From: CAIOZA01 sp964464375
GTDB taxonomy: Bacteria; Bacteroidota; Ignavibacteria; Kapaibacteriales; UBA2268
Direction of reading: 5' to 3'
DNA length: 19,961 nucleotides
Assembly: GCA_964464375.1 (NCBI GenBank)
Contig: CAYXFU010000055.1
Span: 1-19,961, forward strand
Shown piece after piece: positions 7,845 through 15,459 of this stretch. Below the pieces are notes generated by a model. That model was not told the DNA's origin, did not search any database, and was given only the letters and a program-made list of their open reading frames with translations. Every line of letters begins with the position of its first letter. Position 1 is the stretch's first letter. The position numbers and the translations under genes are program-made.

Positions 7845-10800
7845 TTTACTAACTGCATTTTTTTGGAGAACTGCCTGCCATCCGTTGTTAGCAAAGATAA
7901 ATAAACTCCAGATGCAAGCCCTTCGTTGAAATAAGTATAAATATAGTTTCCGGGTTTTAACCTCTGATTTACTATCACCTTAATCGTCTGACCCAAATTA
8001 TCGTGAATTCCTAATCTTACATCAGCTTCCTTATTAAGACGGAATTTAATGACTGTTTCGTTTATAAACGGATTAGGAGCATTTTGCTCAAGCTCTGCAA
8101 GCGGCTTTTCTTCGATATTGGAATAATTATCTTTGTCATCACTATCCTGAATCGATGCTTTGGGAGCCGGGGGCGGAGCTCCTTCACTATAACTTGTTTT
8201 CGTTATATCATAATCAACTCTGCGGTGGTATTCTGACATTAGTGAATCATATACAGAGCCATAAGTAGTATCAGCCTGAATCGCCTCTAAATTCATTATT
8301 CTCCATCTTGCTATTGTCGTATCGGATGAATTTGACGAATTGAATATGATATCATAATAAGAATCCAGAGCGTCATTCAACAATCCTTTTTTTTCATAAG
8401 CTTCACCTAGAGAAAGCATTAAATTCGTCAAATCACAGTTATTCATATTATATACAGGATCATTTGCTTTATTGAGAATACATGTAATAACAGTATTCAT
8501 TTTCTCATTTGTAGAATCACCCAATGAAGCTAATTGCATCAGATCGAAAAGTCTTAATTTATAACATTCACAAGACAGAATCCCATTGCAAAAATCATTA
8601 AGGTAGGCATAAAAATCATTATCAAGAGCTGTATCAGGATTCTGCACAAAGGGATAATTTCCTGAATTGCGTACATAAAAATCACATGGTTGCATAATTG
8701 GAACGATTTCCTCACATCTTGCTTCAGAAGTCGGATTGTCGCATCCAAGAATTCTATCCTGTGATGTCGATAAATTGTTTTGAGGTGATATAATTGTTAT
8801 ATTTTCATAATTATTGAGATTATATCTTATGGAATTATTTGGGCTTGGTCTCCATTCATTTACGTCTGGAACAACATTGATGTTGGGCCAGTTTGAATTA
8901 TAATTCTTATCATCGTAGTACAAATGGCTAGGAGCAAAGTCACTCATTTTATTAAATCCGCATTGAATTTTCAACGGCTTTCGTCCATCAAAATAATCTG
9001 TATTATTATTACTGCCATAACTCTTAAAAAAAACATCAGTTCGTTTTTCATTATAATATTTATTTTGACCTGGATCTGTGAATGGATTGTTATAAGTACG
9101 TAAGGGATTATTATAAGAATTTTCTTCAATTAAAGGTAAAGTTATAAACTCATTTCTCCCCATATTATATATATTCAATTTTGAAGCATCAGTGAAGTCA
9201 CCCCTTAAAAAAGCTCTGCTGTTATTCATGAAAATACCGTTATAGTAATCATCAAATAAATTACCACGATAGTTCTGACCAGCTAATACTCCAATTAATT
9301 CTGTTGACTTATTTGATTGATGGAATTTATTATCGAAAGTACCCCAGAATTTAGAGGAAGATAATGAATGTGCTGTATTTACCCTGAAAGTTGAATTTTG
9401 GCACATTTTAACGCTTGAGTTCTGGTCGTCATTTGCTTTTCTACAATATCCAAAATTAGAATTGGTTATAGTCACTCTACCGCAATTGGCTGTTGAGATT
9501 CCGCTATTCAAGCCCCAGAAGTGATTATTGTCAATATTATTCATTTGGAGGAAAGTGGGATTGGGAGGCAACTGATTCAAGTTTGAATTGTCTATAGTAA
9601 CATTGTTTATTTTATCAGCTTTCAAGCCAATAAAATGATTTTTAAAATTGGGAATATTTGAAGTATTATCAGAAGTCAACCATTGCATATTTATCATCTG
9701 GTTATCTTTAAAAGTACAATTAATTAAAGATAAGCTAGAATACCCTTCATCTCCAGCTTGACCAGTATATGAAAAAAAATACTCACGATAAACATCTAAC
9801 AATACACTAGGCTTATCCTGGTAAAGATCAAGATTATTTGTCTCAGCATTTTTTAGTAAATCACCATCAATTGAGAAAGCGCATTTTTCTACAGGATACT
9901 TAATTCCGTTGATTAATTTCAATGTAACATTTTCAAATTTTACATTTTTTGCATAAAATGATGGTGCTTGGGGGGGAGGCGGATATAGAGGTCCATAATT
10001 AGCACCACCTTCATATCCCTGAAATTGAATATTTGCGAGAACAAATGTATTAATGCCTGAGTTACTACATGAAAATTTATTCTCACCTTTTAATCCTTTT
10101 ATAGTCACCATAGGTTCTAAAACACTGCCAATTTTATTCCCAATTTTAAAATTATGAATAAAACTATTTGAAATACCTAAACCAATGTCCTGATTCGAAG
10201 TAACAAATGTAACCGTCGAACCAGGTTTAAATTCTACATTAGTAAAGTCTGTCGTTGTGATTGGACCAGTAACAAAGTTGGCACTATTGTTTACAGTAAG
10301 ACTTCCGGTCTTTAATGAAACAATTGGATTGGGAAACGCTGGTGTAACAGTATAGCTACCCTGAATATCAATTCCACCAATAATTGCAATTTCTTTTACT
10401 TTCGAATTCGGATCATCTTTCACTTGAGGAATTACAACAGATGCTCCTGGCATAAGTGTAATTTTACCACTTCTAATTATTGTTGTTTGTCCAATAACAT
10501 ATTTATATGGTAATATCCAAACACCTAATTTATTTATATCAGTATTGAAAAATAGTTCTTGTTCTGTACCAGAATGTCCTTTTATGGTAATATTATCTAT
10601 CCAAGCAAGAGTATTGTCTTCACATTCTATTTGTCCACCGGGCTCAACTTCAATTGGGATATCTATCGTAACAGCGGCACCAGAAAGGATTTTTAGAGTC
10701 CCTCCATCTTGAATATGAATTTTCAGATTTTCATCAGCAGTGGTTTCTTTTATTATCTTTGAGTTATATGCCATTTCTAAAGTAGAACCTGATGTAATTT

Positions 10801-12982
10801 CGATGCCCTTTGTACCATACAAATGAAGTTCACCTCCAGGTTGAAGAACTAAAATATTATTTGTCCCATCCCCGAAACCAATTTCACTATTATTGTAAAC
10901 ATTGACTTTTCCATATATTTCAGAAGCGAGTGCAGATGAAGAGTTTATTTTTAACTTAGTATAATCATACCATTCATCGGGGCTCGAATTTGGAATTTTA
11001 CTACATACCATTTCTAAATCATCAGTTTTGATATTTCCTTCAAGCTGAATATCCCTCAAATAGCCTGTAATTAATATTTTACCGTCACCTTCAGTATAAA
11101 TTCTATTTCCAGAACTTACTATGTAATCTGGAGTTTCGTCAAGTGTTTTAGTGCTACCATTAAAATTGTAATATTTTTCATTAGGTTGTCTCAAAATACC
11201 ATCAATAGCCGCGACGAAATTATTTGGAACTAGAATTGAAGCTCCATCCTTTAATATTGTCTCACCCCAATTATTTTTCCAAGGTTCTTCTGTATTACCC
11301 GGGAAATGACGACCTCCCCATTCATAAACAGAAAATATCTGGTTAGCAGTAGGATCTCGATTAATATTGGGAATATTACTTGATTTTTTATAAATATCAT
11401 CATGATTGTTGTATCCAAAATCATTTATCCAAAAATCTTCTTTGCAATTACTCCCAAAATGAATATAATATTTGTTGTCGAGGGGATGACATTGATTTGT
11501 AGCTAAAGTTTCAGCTGTCGAATATAAATAATCAGCTTTTTTAGGAATGGAATGTATCACACATCGAAAGGCATTGGCTTTGCCATAAAGAGCCTGACGC
11601 GACCAATATCTATCTAATTCATCAACTAGTATATTTCTTCCAACATCAATCTGCCTAGAATATTGATAAGATTCTTCAAAATTTTTATTATAATCTTTAG
11701 GAATTATTTTTGTAGCTGTGAAAGTTACAATATTATATGCCATCTGAGGAAGTAGATGTTTATTATTTGTCAATAAAGTTGCAGGAAGGATATTTAAAGT
11801 ATTGCATGTAGACATCATTAATGCCACAATAGCAGCAACCTGAGAAATGGCAGTTGATTGACCAGGATGATATTGATAGTCTCCATTATTTCCTAAGACG
11901 ACCACTGGAAGAGGAGCAAGAATATCTCTTTCACAATTTACATTTTTTCTATAATGAGCATTTACATATTCCCATTTATGGTTACTTGCTGTAATTACAT
12001 AAGGATTAAATGTACAATATTCAATTTCTTGATTATTTTGGTAAATATTCGATTGTTTACCAGATGTAACAATACGCGGATCCCACTTAACACAGTCTCC
12101 AGCTTCTTCCACCTCCTGAAATACTCCTTCTACAGATATTCGTGAAGGTTGATCTCTGTAACTTGATATTAAGTTATCTAACCATCTAATCTCTAAATCA
12201 CTCTGTAGTCCAATTACTGGTATGCCATTTCTTAAAGCATTATTATAATCCAAAGGTTCCCGAAATGAATAAAATAACATTGACGGTTTATTTACTGGAG
12301 TAGATGAAGGATAGATATCAAAGTTTTCAGCATTATCTTCACGACCAGATAAAATAATCATTGAATTTGGAGCAATTCCAACTATACCCTTATTATTTAA
12401 TTTGGAGACTGTTTGACTACAAATATTTAATCCATGACCATCTTTTAAAAGTTTACCAAATATTGGATTACCAAAAATACCTTCGTTCCAAGAATACTTA
12501 TTATTATTTTTTTCTAAGTTACAAAGTATATTTCCTGAACTAGTATAATCAACAGCGATATTAAAGAAGGTACCTTCTAATATAGAAACCTTTTGATATA
12601 AATCACCTGGAAAATTTGATGTCTGATTCTCTTGAAAAAGACCAGAACCAATTCCATGCTTTGGTTCAAATGAATCATATTGATCTTTAGAGATCGGCTC
12701 AGCAAATCCGAGGAAGCTATCATCTTGAACATTAATAACTATACTACTTGAGCCTTTAGTAATTTCCCATGCCATAGGTACCTTCAATGAGAAATGATTA
12801 TATAAATTTGATAGAGGGTGATACTCAATGTAAGAATTACTAATCTTGCTTTTAATGCCATCAATATCAAAAGCACCGTAATCGAAGTCTTTAAATTGAA
12901 CTGGAAAAGACTGAGATTGAACATAAGAAATTTGAATTATATGGATCAGGAATAGAACTAACCAAAACATACACTTTTTCAT
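7841..12982 (-). CDS. Giant secreted subtilisin-like (S8) peptidase with beta-helix region and T9SS sorting domain
   Basis: The product has 1713 residues. A signal peptide covers ~1-24. Residues ~68-400 resemble a divergent S8 peptidase: 'VPMAWEITKG' then INVQDDSF gives the probable catalytic Asp87, GHGLNICS gives His183, ITASN gives the oxyanion Asn334 and GQSTAISQVAAIVALM gives Ser376. The second His-box residues differ from the usual GHGTHVAG, so activity is likely but unproven. From ~640 to 1350 the sequence is rich in Asn/Ser/Thr/Gly turns such as VTIDNSNLNQL and VTITNSNFGYC, as in parallel beta-helices. A helical, TPR-like stretch (SLGEAYEKKGLLNDALDSYYDI) lies at ~1540-1600. The last ~85 residues form a T9SS C-terminal domain: NAPNPF, then GIHDNLGQTI, then GLASGVYLSLL, then KKMQLVK. 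AGTAGG lies seven bases before ATG. It leads an operon with the propeller gene (ATGA overlap). Confidence 0.85.
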   Translation of the reverse strand: MKKCMFWLVLFLIHIIQISYVQSQSFPVQFKDFDYGAFDIDGIKSKISNSYIEYHPLSNLYNHFSLKVPMAWEITKGSSSIVINVQDDSFLGFAEPISKDQYDSFEPKHGIGSGLFQENQTSNFPGDLYQKVSILEGTFFNIAVDYTSSGNILCNLEKNNNKYSWNEGIFGNPIFGKLLKDGHGLNICSQTVSKLNNKGIVGIAPNSMIILSGREDNAENFDIYPSSTPVNKPSMLFYSFREPLDYNNALRNGIPVIGLQSDLEIRWLDNLISSYRDQPSRISVEGVFQEVEEAGDCVKWDPRIVTSGKQSNIYQNNQEIEYCTFNPYVITASNHKWEYVNAHYRKNVNCERDILAPLPVVVLGNNGDYQYHPGQSTAISQVAAIVALMMSTCNTLNILPATLLTNNKHLLPQMAYNIVTFTATKIIPKDYNKNFEESYQYSRQIDVGRNILVDELDRYWSRQALYGKANAFRCVIHSIPKKADYLYSTAETLATNQCHPLDNKYYIHFGSNCKEDFWINDFGYNNHDDIYKKSSNIPNINRDPTANQIFSVYEWGGRHFPGNTEEPWKNNWGETILKDGASILVPNNFVAAIDGILRQPNEKYYNFNGSTKTLDETPDYIVSSGNRIYTEGDGKILITGYLRDIQLEGNIKTDDLEMVCSKIPNSSPDEWYDYTKLKINSSSALASEIYGKVNVYNNSEIGFGDGTNNILVLQPGGELHLYGTKGIEITSGSTLEMAYNSKIIKETTADENLKIHIQDGGTLKILSGAAVTIDIPIEVEPGGQIECEDNTLAWIDNITIKGHSGTEQELFFNTDINKLGVWILPYKYVIGQTTIIRSGKITLMPGASVVIPQVKDDPNSKVKEIAIIGGIDIQGSYTVTPAFPNPIVSLKTGSLTVNNSANFVTGPITTTDFTNVEFKPGSTVTFVTSNQDIGLGISNSFIHNFKIGNKIGSVLEPMVTIKGLKGENKFSCSNSGINTFVLANIQFQGYEGGANYGPLYPPPPQAPSFYAKNVKFENVTLKLINGIKYPVEKCAFSIDGDLLKNAETNNLDLYQDKPSVLLDVYREYFFSYTGQAGDEGYSSLSLINCTFKDNQMINMQWLTSDNTSNIPNFKNHFIGLKADKINNVTIDNSNLNQLPPNPTFLQMNNIDNNHFWGLNSGISTANCGRVTITNSNFGYCRKANDDQNSSVKMCQNSTFRVNTAHSLSSSKFWGTFDNKFHQSNKSTELIGVLAGQNYRGNLFDDYYNGIFMNNSRAFLRGDFTDASKLNIYNMGRNEFITLPLIEENSYNNPLRTYNNPFTDPGQNKYYNEKRTDVFFKSYGSNNNTDYFDGRKPLKIQCGFNKMSDFAPSHLYYDDKNYNSNWPNINVVPDVNEWRPSPNNSIRYNLNNYENITIISPQNNLSTSQDRILGCDNPTSEARCEEIVPIMQPCDFYVRNSGNYPFVQNPDTALDNDFYAYLNDFCNGILSCECYKLRLFDLMQLASLGDSTNEKMNTVITCILNKANDPVYNMNNCDLTNLMLSLGEAYEKKGLLNDALDSYYDIIFNSSNSSDTTIARWRIMNLEAIQADTTYGSVYDSLMSEYHRRVDYDITKTSYSEGAPPPAPKASIQDSDDKDNYSNIEEKPLAELEQNAPNPFINETVIKFRLNKEADVRLGIHDNLGQTIKVIVNQRLKPGNYIYTYFNEGLASGVYLSLLTTDGRQFSKKMQLVK

Positions 12983-13137
12983 GATAAACCTACTTGCATT
13001 TATTAAACAAAGTTTGGAAGCATAGTAATTTTTAAAATGAACATTATTTTAAATAAAACTACGAAAAAATAAAATAAAGTACAATACCAAATACAACGGA
13101 TATTTTAAGTATATTATGTATGATTATAAATCTATTT

Positions 13138-13485
13138 TTATTGATTTTCCAAATATTTCTTGATTTTTGATTTCGTGGATCTGCCGACTGATGAAATGAA
13201 ATAGCCATTCTGCCAGCCGTGCCAGTCGGAGCCGGAGAGCTTTTTGAATTTCTTTGATGAGATGGATTTGATGATCTCGACGGTTTTGCAGATGGGACGC
13301 TTCGTGTCGATCTGCAAAAGGAGATGGACGTGGTTGGTGGAGATTCCGATTTGCTCGAGCAAAGCACCGGAGGAGGCGACTGCCTCTCCCATGATTACGC
13401 TGTTGAAATTAAAATCCCGACGGTATTTTGTGACCAGGACTAAATGAAGGGATATGTCTGAAACTGAGTGTGCCATTTTTATCAT
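13138..13485 (-). CDS. IS200/IS605-type Y1 (HUH) transposase-like protein, possibly REP-associated
   Basis: The 115-residue product follows the TnpA (Y1_Tnp) pattern: LHLVLVTKYRR (14-23), the HUH motif NHVHLLLQ with His52 and His54, then GYFISSVG (94-101) and the nucleophile Tyr111 in KKYLENQ. In the family, two such monomers cut single-stranded hairpin DNA by a 5'-phosphotyrosine link. The span between KYRR and HVH is about ten residues shorter than usual and the protein is shorter than the usual 130-155, so it may be a domesticated or REP-associated form. All key residues remain. Its G+C content is higher than that of the neighbouring subtilase gene. No left or right IS ends were found next to it. 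The start is fixed by GGAG in a 9-bp hairpin that abuts the ATG; a second ATG three codons in is less likely. Confidence 0.72.
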   Translation of the reverse strand: MIKMAHSVSDISLHLVLVTKYRRDFNFNSVIMGEAVASSGALLEQIGISTNHVHLLLQIDTKRPICKTVEIIKSISSKKFKKLSGSDWHGWQNGYFISSVGRSTKSKIKKYLENQ

Positions 13486-13506
13486 TTTTATTTCTCCGAA
13501 ATAAAA
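13486..13506 (-). promoter_or_regulatory. Ribosome site in a GGA-loop hairpin, transposase-like gene
   Basis: On the minus strand the perfect 9-bp arms TTTTATTTC and GAAATAAAA flank the triplet GGA. GGA plus the first base of the right arm forms the ribosome site GGAG, and the right arm ends directly at the ATG. Folding of the RNA would hide the bases next to the start codon and expose GGA in a three-base loop. Three more genes in this island have the same arrangement with different arms. Confidence 0.6.
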
Positions 13507-13507
13507 C

Positions 13508-13543
13508 AGTTTGTAAAGTTTGTAAAGTTATAAAGTTGAAAGT
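13508..13543 (-). repeat. ACTTT-type short tandem repeat, block 1
   Basis: Read on the minus strand the units are ACTTTCA, ACTTTATA, ACTTTACAA, ACTTTACAA, then ACTG: period 7 to 9 with an invariant ACTTT. The block overlaps the end of the clamp-like gene, whose last codons (Ser-Thr-Leu-stop) are made of repeat units. Confidence 0.7.
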
Positions 13544-14400
13544 GCTTCGGAGATTTCATCAATATTTTTGTTTGTGATGTGTGCTTCTGCTTCGTCATAA
13601 ACTTCTTCGTAGTATTTTTTGATGTATTCGAGAATGAACTGATTTTCTTCGGCTTCCTGCTCTGAAATTTCTTTCTTCCTCCTGCTTAGTGCTTTGTCTG
13701 TCCTCACTTTTGAAATTTTAAATATTTCTTTGTTAATTTCTTCATCCCATTTATTGATTTGTTCTTCATCTGCAAGATTGCTTAGTTCCTTAATCCAAAA
13801 ATCAGAATTAATATCAAGATAGCCTTCTTTGCATAGAGTTAATATGCCGAAATTTGAATCATTGCTTACACTGCTTTCGCATCGAACAAAGGCAAGATTT
13901 TCTTTTTTGTAAAATACTAAATCGATTTGCCCTTTTGGCTGTCCCTGTGCTGATGCTACTTTTAACAAATACTCAGGATTAAAAGTAACTTTGAAGGTTT
14001 CATCTTCAAAAGTATTATATAGATTTAGTCTCCGATATAACCATTCAATTATTGGAGGAAATATTTCATCAATTAATGGCTTTACTAAATCATCGCAGGA
14101 TGCGAGGATCTGTTTTTGATTGTACTCGTTTTTACTCTCCCAGATGTCAATTCTTTTGTATGCACTTTTGGATTTCCAGAATTGATTGACGATTTCGATT
14201 GGAATGATGCCTTCGAATGTTGGCTCCTTTGCAAAATCTTCCTGGATTCTTCCGACTGCCATAATGAATGAATCAGTTGCGAAACAGAATCTATCTTTGA
14301 TGTATAGGTGAAGCATTGCCGGACGGAATTCATCTTTACTGGATGCTAAATGTGTTTTGTCTCTGAGGACAATTTGATTTATGAGTGTTCCGTATGTCAT
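13528..14400 (-). CDS. Sliding-clamp-like (DnaN/beta-fold) protein with charged C-terminal helix
   Basis: The 290-residue product resembles phage- and element-encoded DNA polymerase III beta-clamp relatives. FRPAMLHLYIKDRFCFATDSF (25-45) corresponds to the clamp pattern 'RPaL.gv......ATDg'; GIIPIEIVNQFWKS (64-77) to 'iP...v..l.k'; LIDEIFPPIIEW (109-120) to 'lIdG.yPd...'; and VTFNPEYLLKVASAQ (138-152) to the third-domain opening. This is a memory-based pattern match and may be wrong in detail. Residues ~195-290 are strongly charged and helical (KALSRRKKEISEQEAEENQ), unusual for a clamp, and could bind a partner. The likely role is as a processivity or loading platform for element replication or repair proteins. 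The ribosome site GGAG lies in an 8-bp hairpin three bases before ATG. The stop codon is within the ACTTT repeat. Confidence 0.5.
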   Translation of the reverse strand: MTYGTLINQIVLRDKTHLASSKDEFRPAMLHLYIKDRFCFATDSFIMAVGRIQEDFAKEPTFEGIIPIEIVNQFWKSKSAYKRIDIWESKNEYNQKQILASCDDLVKPLIDEIFPPIIEWLYRRLNLYNTFEDETFKVTFNPEYLLKVASAQGQPKGQIDLVFYKKENLAFVRCESSVSNDSNFGILTLCKEGYLDINSDFWIKELSNLADEEQINKWDEEINKEIFKISKVRTDKALSRRKKEISEQEAEENQFILEYIKKYYEEVYDEAEAHITNKNIDEISEALSTL

Positions 14401-14403
14401 GTG

Positions 14404-14422
14404 ATTTTTACTCCGTAAAAAT
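14404..14422 (-). promoter_or_regulatory. Ribosome site in a GGA-loop hairpin, clamp-like gene
   Basis: Arms ATTTTTAC and GTAAAAAT (8 bp, perfect) flank GGA on the minus strand, three bases before the ATG at 14400. The base next to the loop is still C-G but the second pair is A-T where the other three modules have T-A, a compensatory difference. Confidence 0.6.
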
Positions 14423-14423
14423 T

Positions 14424-14457
14424 AGTTTGTAAAGTTATAAAGTTGAAAGTATAAAGT
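14424..14457 (-). repeat. ACTTT-type short tandem repeat, block 2
   Basis: Minus-strand units ACTTTAT, ACTTTCA, ACTTTATA, ACTTTACAA, then ACTA, directly before the GGA-loop hairpin. Unit lengths are 7, 7, 8 and 9. Confidence 0.7.
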
Positions 14458-14460
14458 CAG

Positions 14461-14503
14461 CTACCACCCCGACCTGCGGTCACCCCTCCTTGAAAAGGAG
14501 GGG
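14461..14503 (-). repeat. REP-like element: GTAG plus two hairpins
   Basis: On the minus strand the order is AAGGAGGGG's partner arm first (CCCCTCCTT), a three-base loop and AAGGAGGGG (9-bp stem, 14483-14503), then GACC, GCA, GGTC (14471-14481), then GGGGTG and GTAG (14461-14464). G-rich hairpins with an adjoining GTAG are hallmarks of REP sequences moved by REP-associated tyrosine transposases in other bacteria. It is much more G+C-rich than its surroundings and sits between the excisionase-like and clamp-like genes. No second copy was seen in this window. Confidence 0.55.
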
Positions 14504-14512
14504 AAAAAGAAA

Positions 14513-14788
14513 TCAGTCCCTTGTTTTGTTTTTGAAATATTCGATAACTTCTGACTTGTTGAAATGGATTTTTCTGCCCATTTTGATATATGGTATTTCA
14601 CCGTCTTTGATGCGTTGCCAGAGCCATGTTGAAGATTTATTGAAGGTCTGCAAGAATTCTGTTCTTGTAATCAATTCGTCTTCGGGTGGCTTGTTGATGA
14701 TTAGTTGCTTGATTTCATTTATAGCTTTGTCGATTGATTCAAATCTTTTGATGATCGGCTCTATATCAAGGTTTAGACTGGTATTCAT
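14513..14788 (-). CDS. Excisionase-type helix-turn-helix DNA-binding protein
   Basis: The 91-residue protein has a helical N-terminus (~8-32, IIKRFESIDKAINEIKQLII) that may form a coiled coil, then a MerR/Xis-like winged helix-turn-helix at ~40-87: LITRTEFLQTFN, then STWLWQRIKDGEIPYIKMGRKIHF, then KSEVIEYF. This is the common HTH_17 pattern of excisionases and small regulators in mobile elements. In this place it could regulate the island or direct recombination, but no integrase is in the window. Its ATG overlaps the stop of the upstream gene (ATGA, 14785-14788), so it is translated by coupling. A REP-like element begins ten bases past its stop. Confidence 0.75.
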   Translation of the reverse strand: MNTSLNLDIEPIIKRFESIDKAINEIKQLIINKPPEDELITRTEFLQTFNKSSTWLWQRIKDGEIPYIKMGRKIHFNKSEVIEYFKNKTRD

Positions 14789-15078
14789 TTTACTTCTGCC
14801 TTTCTTGATTTGAGGATTTTGCGGTCTCTTGCGTTCTGGATTAGTGCCTGATCGCAGAGGTCAACGTCGAAATGATAGCCGGATTTGAACGGATAGACTA
14901 CTTTCATATCGTAGCCGATGACATCGCATAATGGGGCAAAATAGCTGTCTAAAAGCTCGCTGGCGGTTGCAAGTTTGTCCTCGAATAGAATATGTACGAA
15001 ATGAGTTTTGAGGGATTCTGTGCCTTCTACCTCGTCGATTTCGGGTAGTTTGTAAACTGCTTTAATAATCTTTTTCAT
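14785..15078 (-). CDS. Small protein of unknown function, coupled to the excisionase-like gene
   Basis: I do not recognise the 97-residue product. It is mixed in character, with an acidic segment near 12-20 (LPEIDEVEGTES), a hydrophobic-aromatic middle (THFVHILFEDKLATASELLDSYFAPL) and a basic tail (NARDRKILKSRKAEVK). There is no signal peptide or membrane segment. GGAG sits eight bases before ATG in a hairpin module. The 4-base overlap with the helix-turn-helix gene suggests the two act together. Confidence 0.6.
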   Translation of the reverse strand: MKKIIKAVYKLPEIDEVEGTESLKTHFVHILFEDKLATASELLDSYFAPLCDVIGYDMKVVYPFKSGYHFDVDLCDQALIQNARDRKILKSRKAEVK

Positions 15079-15082
15079 TTTC

Positions 15083-15095
15083 TTTTCTCCGAAAA
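15083..15095 (-). promoter_or_regulatory. Ribosome site in a GGA-loop hairpin, 97-residue gene
   Basis: Arms TTTTC and GAAAA flank GGA on the minus strand; the sixth pair is an A/G mismatch and the seventh would pair again. It is the weakest stem of the four modules. Four bases (GAAA after the mismatch) separate it from the ATG at 15078. Confidence 0.5.
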
Positions 15096-15096
15096 T

Positions 15097-15134
15097 AGTT
15101 TGTAAAGTTTGTAAAGTTTTTAAAGTTATAAAGT
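15097..15134 (-). repeat. ACTTT-type short tandem repeat, block 3
   Basis: Minus-strand units ACTTTATA, ACTTTAAAA, ACTTTACAA, ACTTTACAA, then ACTA, directly before the GGA-loop hairpin. Confidence 0.7.
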
Positions 15135-15180
15135 AGAAGCCGAAGCAGTTGATTTAGAGCTTCGCTCCGGCTTCTGATTT
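15131..15180 (-). repeat. 50-base direct repeat, copy 1 (non-coding)
   Basis: The first 32 bases are identical to the copy at 15456-15504; the rest is similar with a few changes. This copy lies after the stop of the 75-residue gene and is not translated. It can fold: AGAAGCC with GGCTTCT, and GAAGC with GCTTC, around a 12-base loop. Confidence 0.7.
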
Positions 15181-15181
15181 T

Positions 15182-15409
15182 TTAGTTGATTTCGAATAAT
15201 ACTTTTTTTAGAGTTTCTCTGCTGGTGCTGTCCATTTGTGCGATTGCGTATTCGATGCCCCTTTCGAATCGGTTTCTCCATGTCCAGAAGTAATCATCGG
15301 GACTGTTGAAATTGATGTTTCGGTCAAATCTTTCGATGTAAAATCTTATGATTGTTCTGTCTGAAATTGAAGAAGTTAAATTGTTGTCAGGATCTACAGG
15401 TTTACTCAT
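15182..15409 (-). CDS. Small protein of unknown function (75 residues)
   Basis: I do not recognise a family. The protein is soluble-looking, with an aromatic-rich middle (IRFYIERFDRNINF, then DDYFWTWRNRFERGIEYAIAQM) and a predicted helical C-terminus. The ribosome site GGAG lies in a 6-bp GGA-loop hairpin two bases before ATG. It follows the 72-residue gene by 35 bases, which are almost entirely the ACTTT repeat and the hairpin. Confidence 0.55.
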   Translation of the reverse strand: MSKPVDPDNNLTSSISDRTIIRFYIERFDRNINFNSPDDYFWTWRNRFERGIEYAIAQMDSTSRETLKKVLFEIN

Positions 15410-15411
15410 GA

Positions 15412-15426
15412 ATTTTCTCCGAAAAT
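15412..15426 (-). promoter_or_regulatory. Ribosome site in a GGA-loop hairpin, 75-residue gene
   Basis: Perfect 6-bp arms ATTTTC and GAAAAT flank GGA on the minus strand, two bases before the ATG at 15409. Compared with the 97-residue gene the outer A now pairs with T instead of meeting G. Confidence 0.6.
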
Positions 15427-15459
15427 AGTTTATAAAGTATAAAGTTAAAAGTTGGAAGT
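15427..15459 (-). repeat. ACTTT-type short tandem repeat, block 4
   Basis: Minus-strand units ACTTCCA, ACTTTTA, ACTTTAT, ACTTTATAA, then ACTA. The stop codon (TAA) of the 72-residue gene lies inside the second unit. Confidence 0.65.

Noticed and set aside
12983..13137. Promoter for the subtilase operon
   Set aside because: The AT-rich leader has partial TTTG and TATTTTTT matches but no exact TAnnTTTG box with proper spacing.
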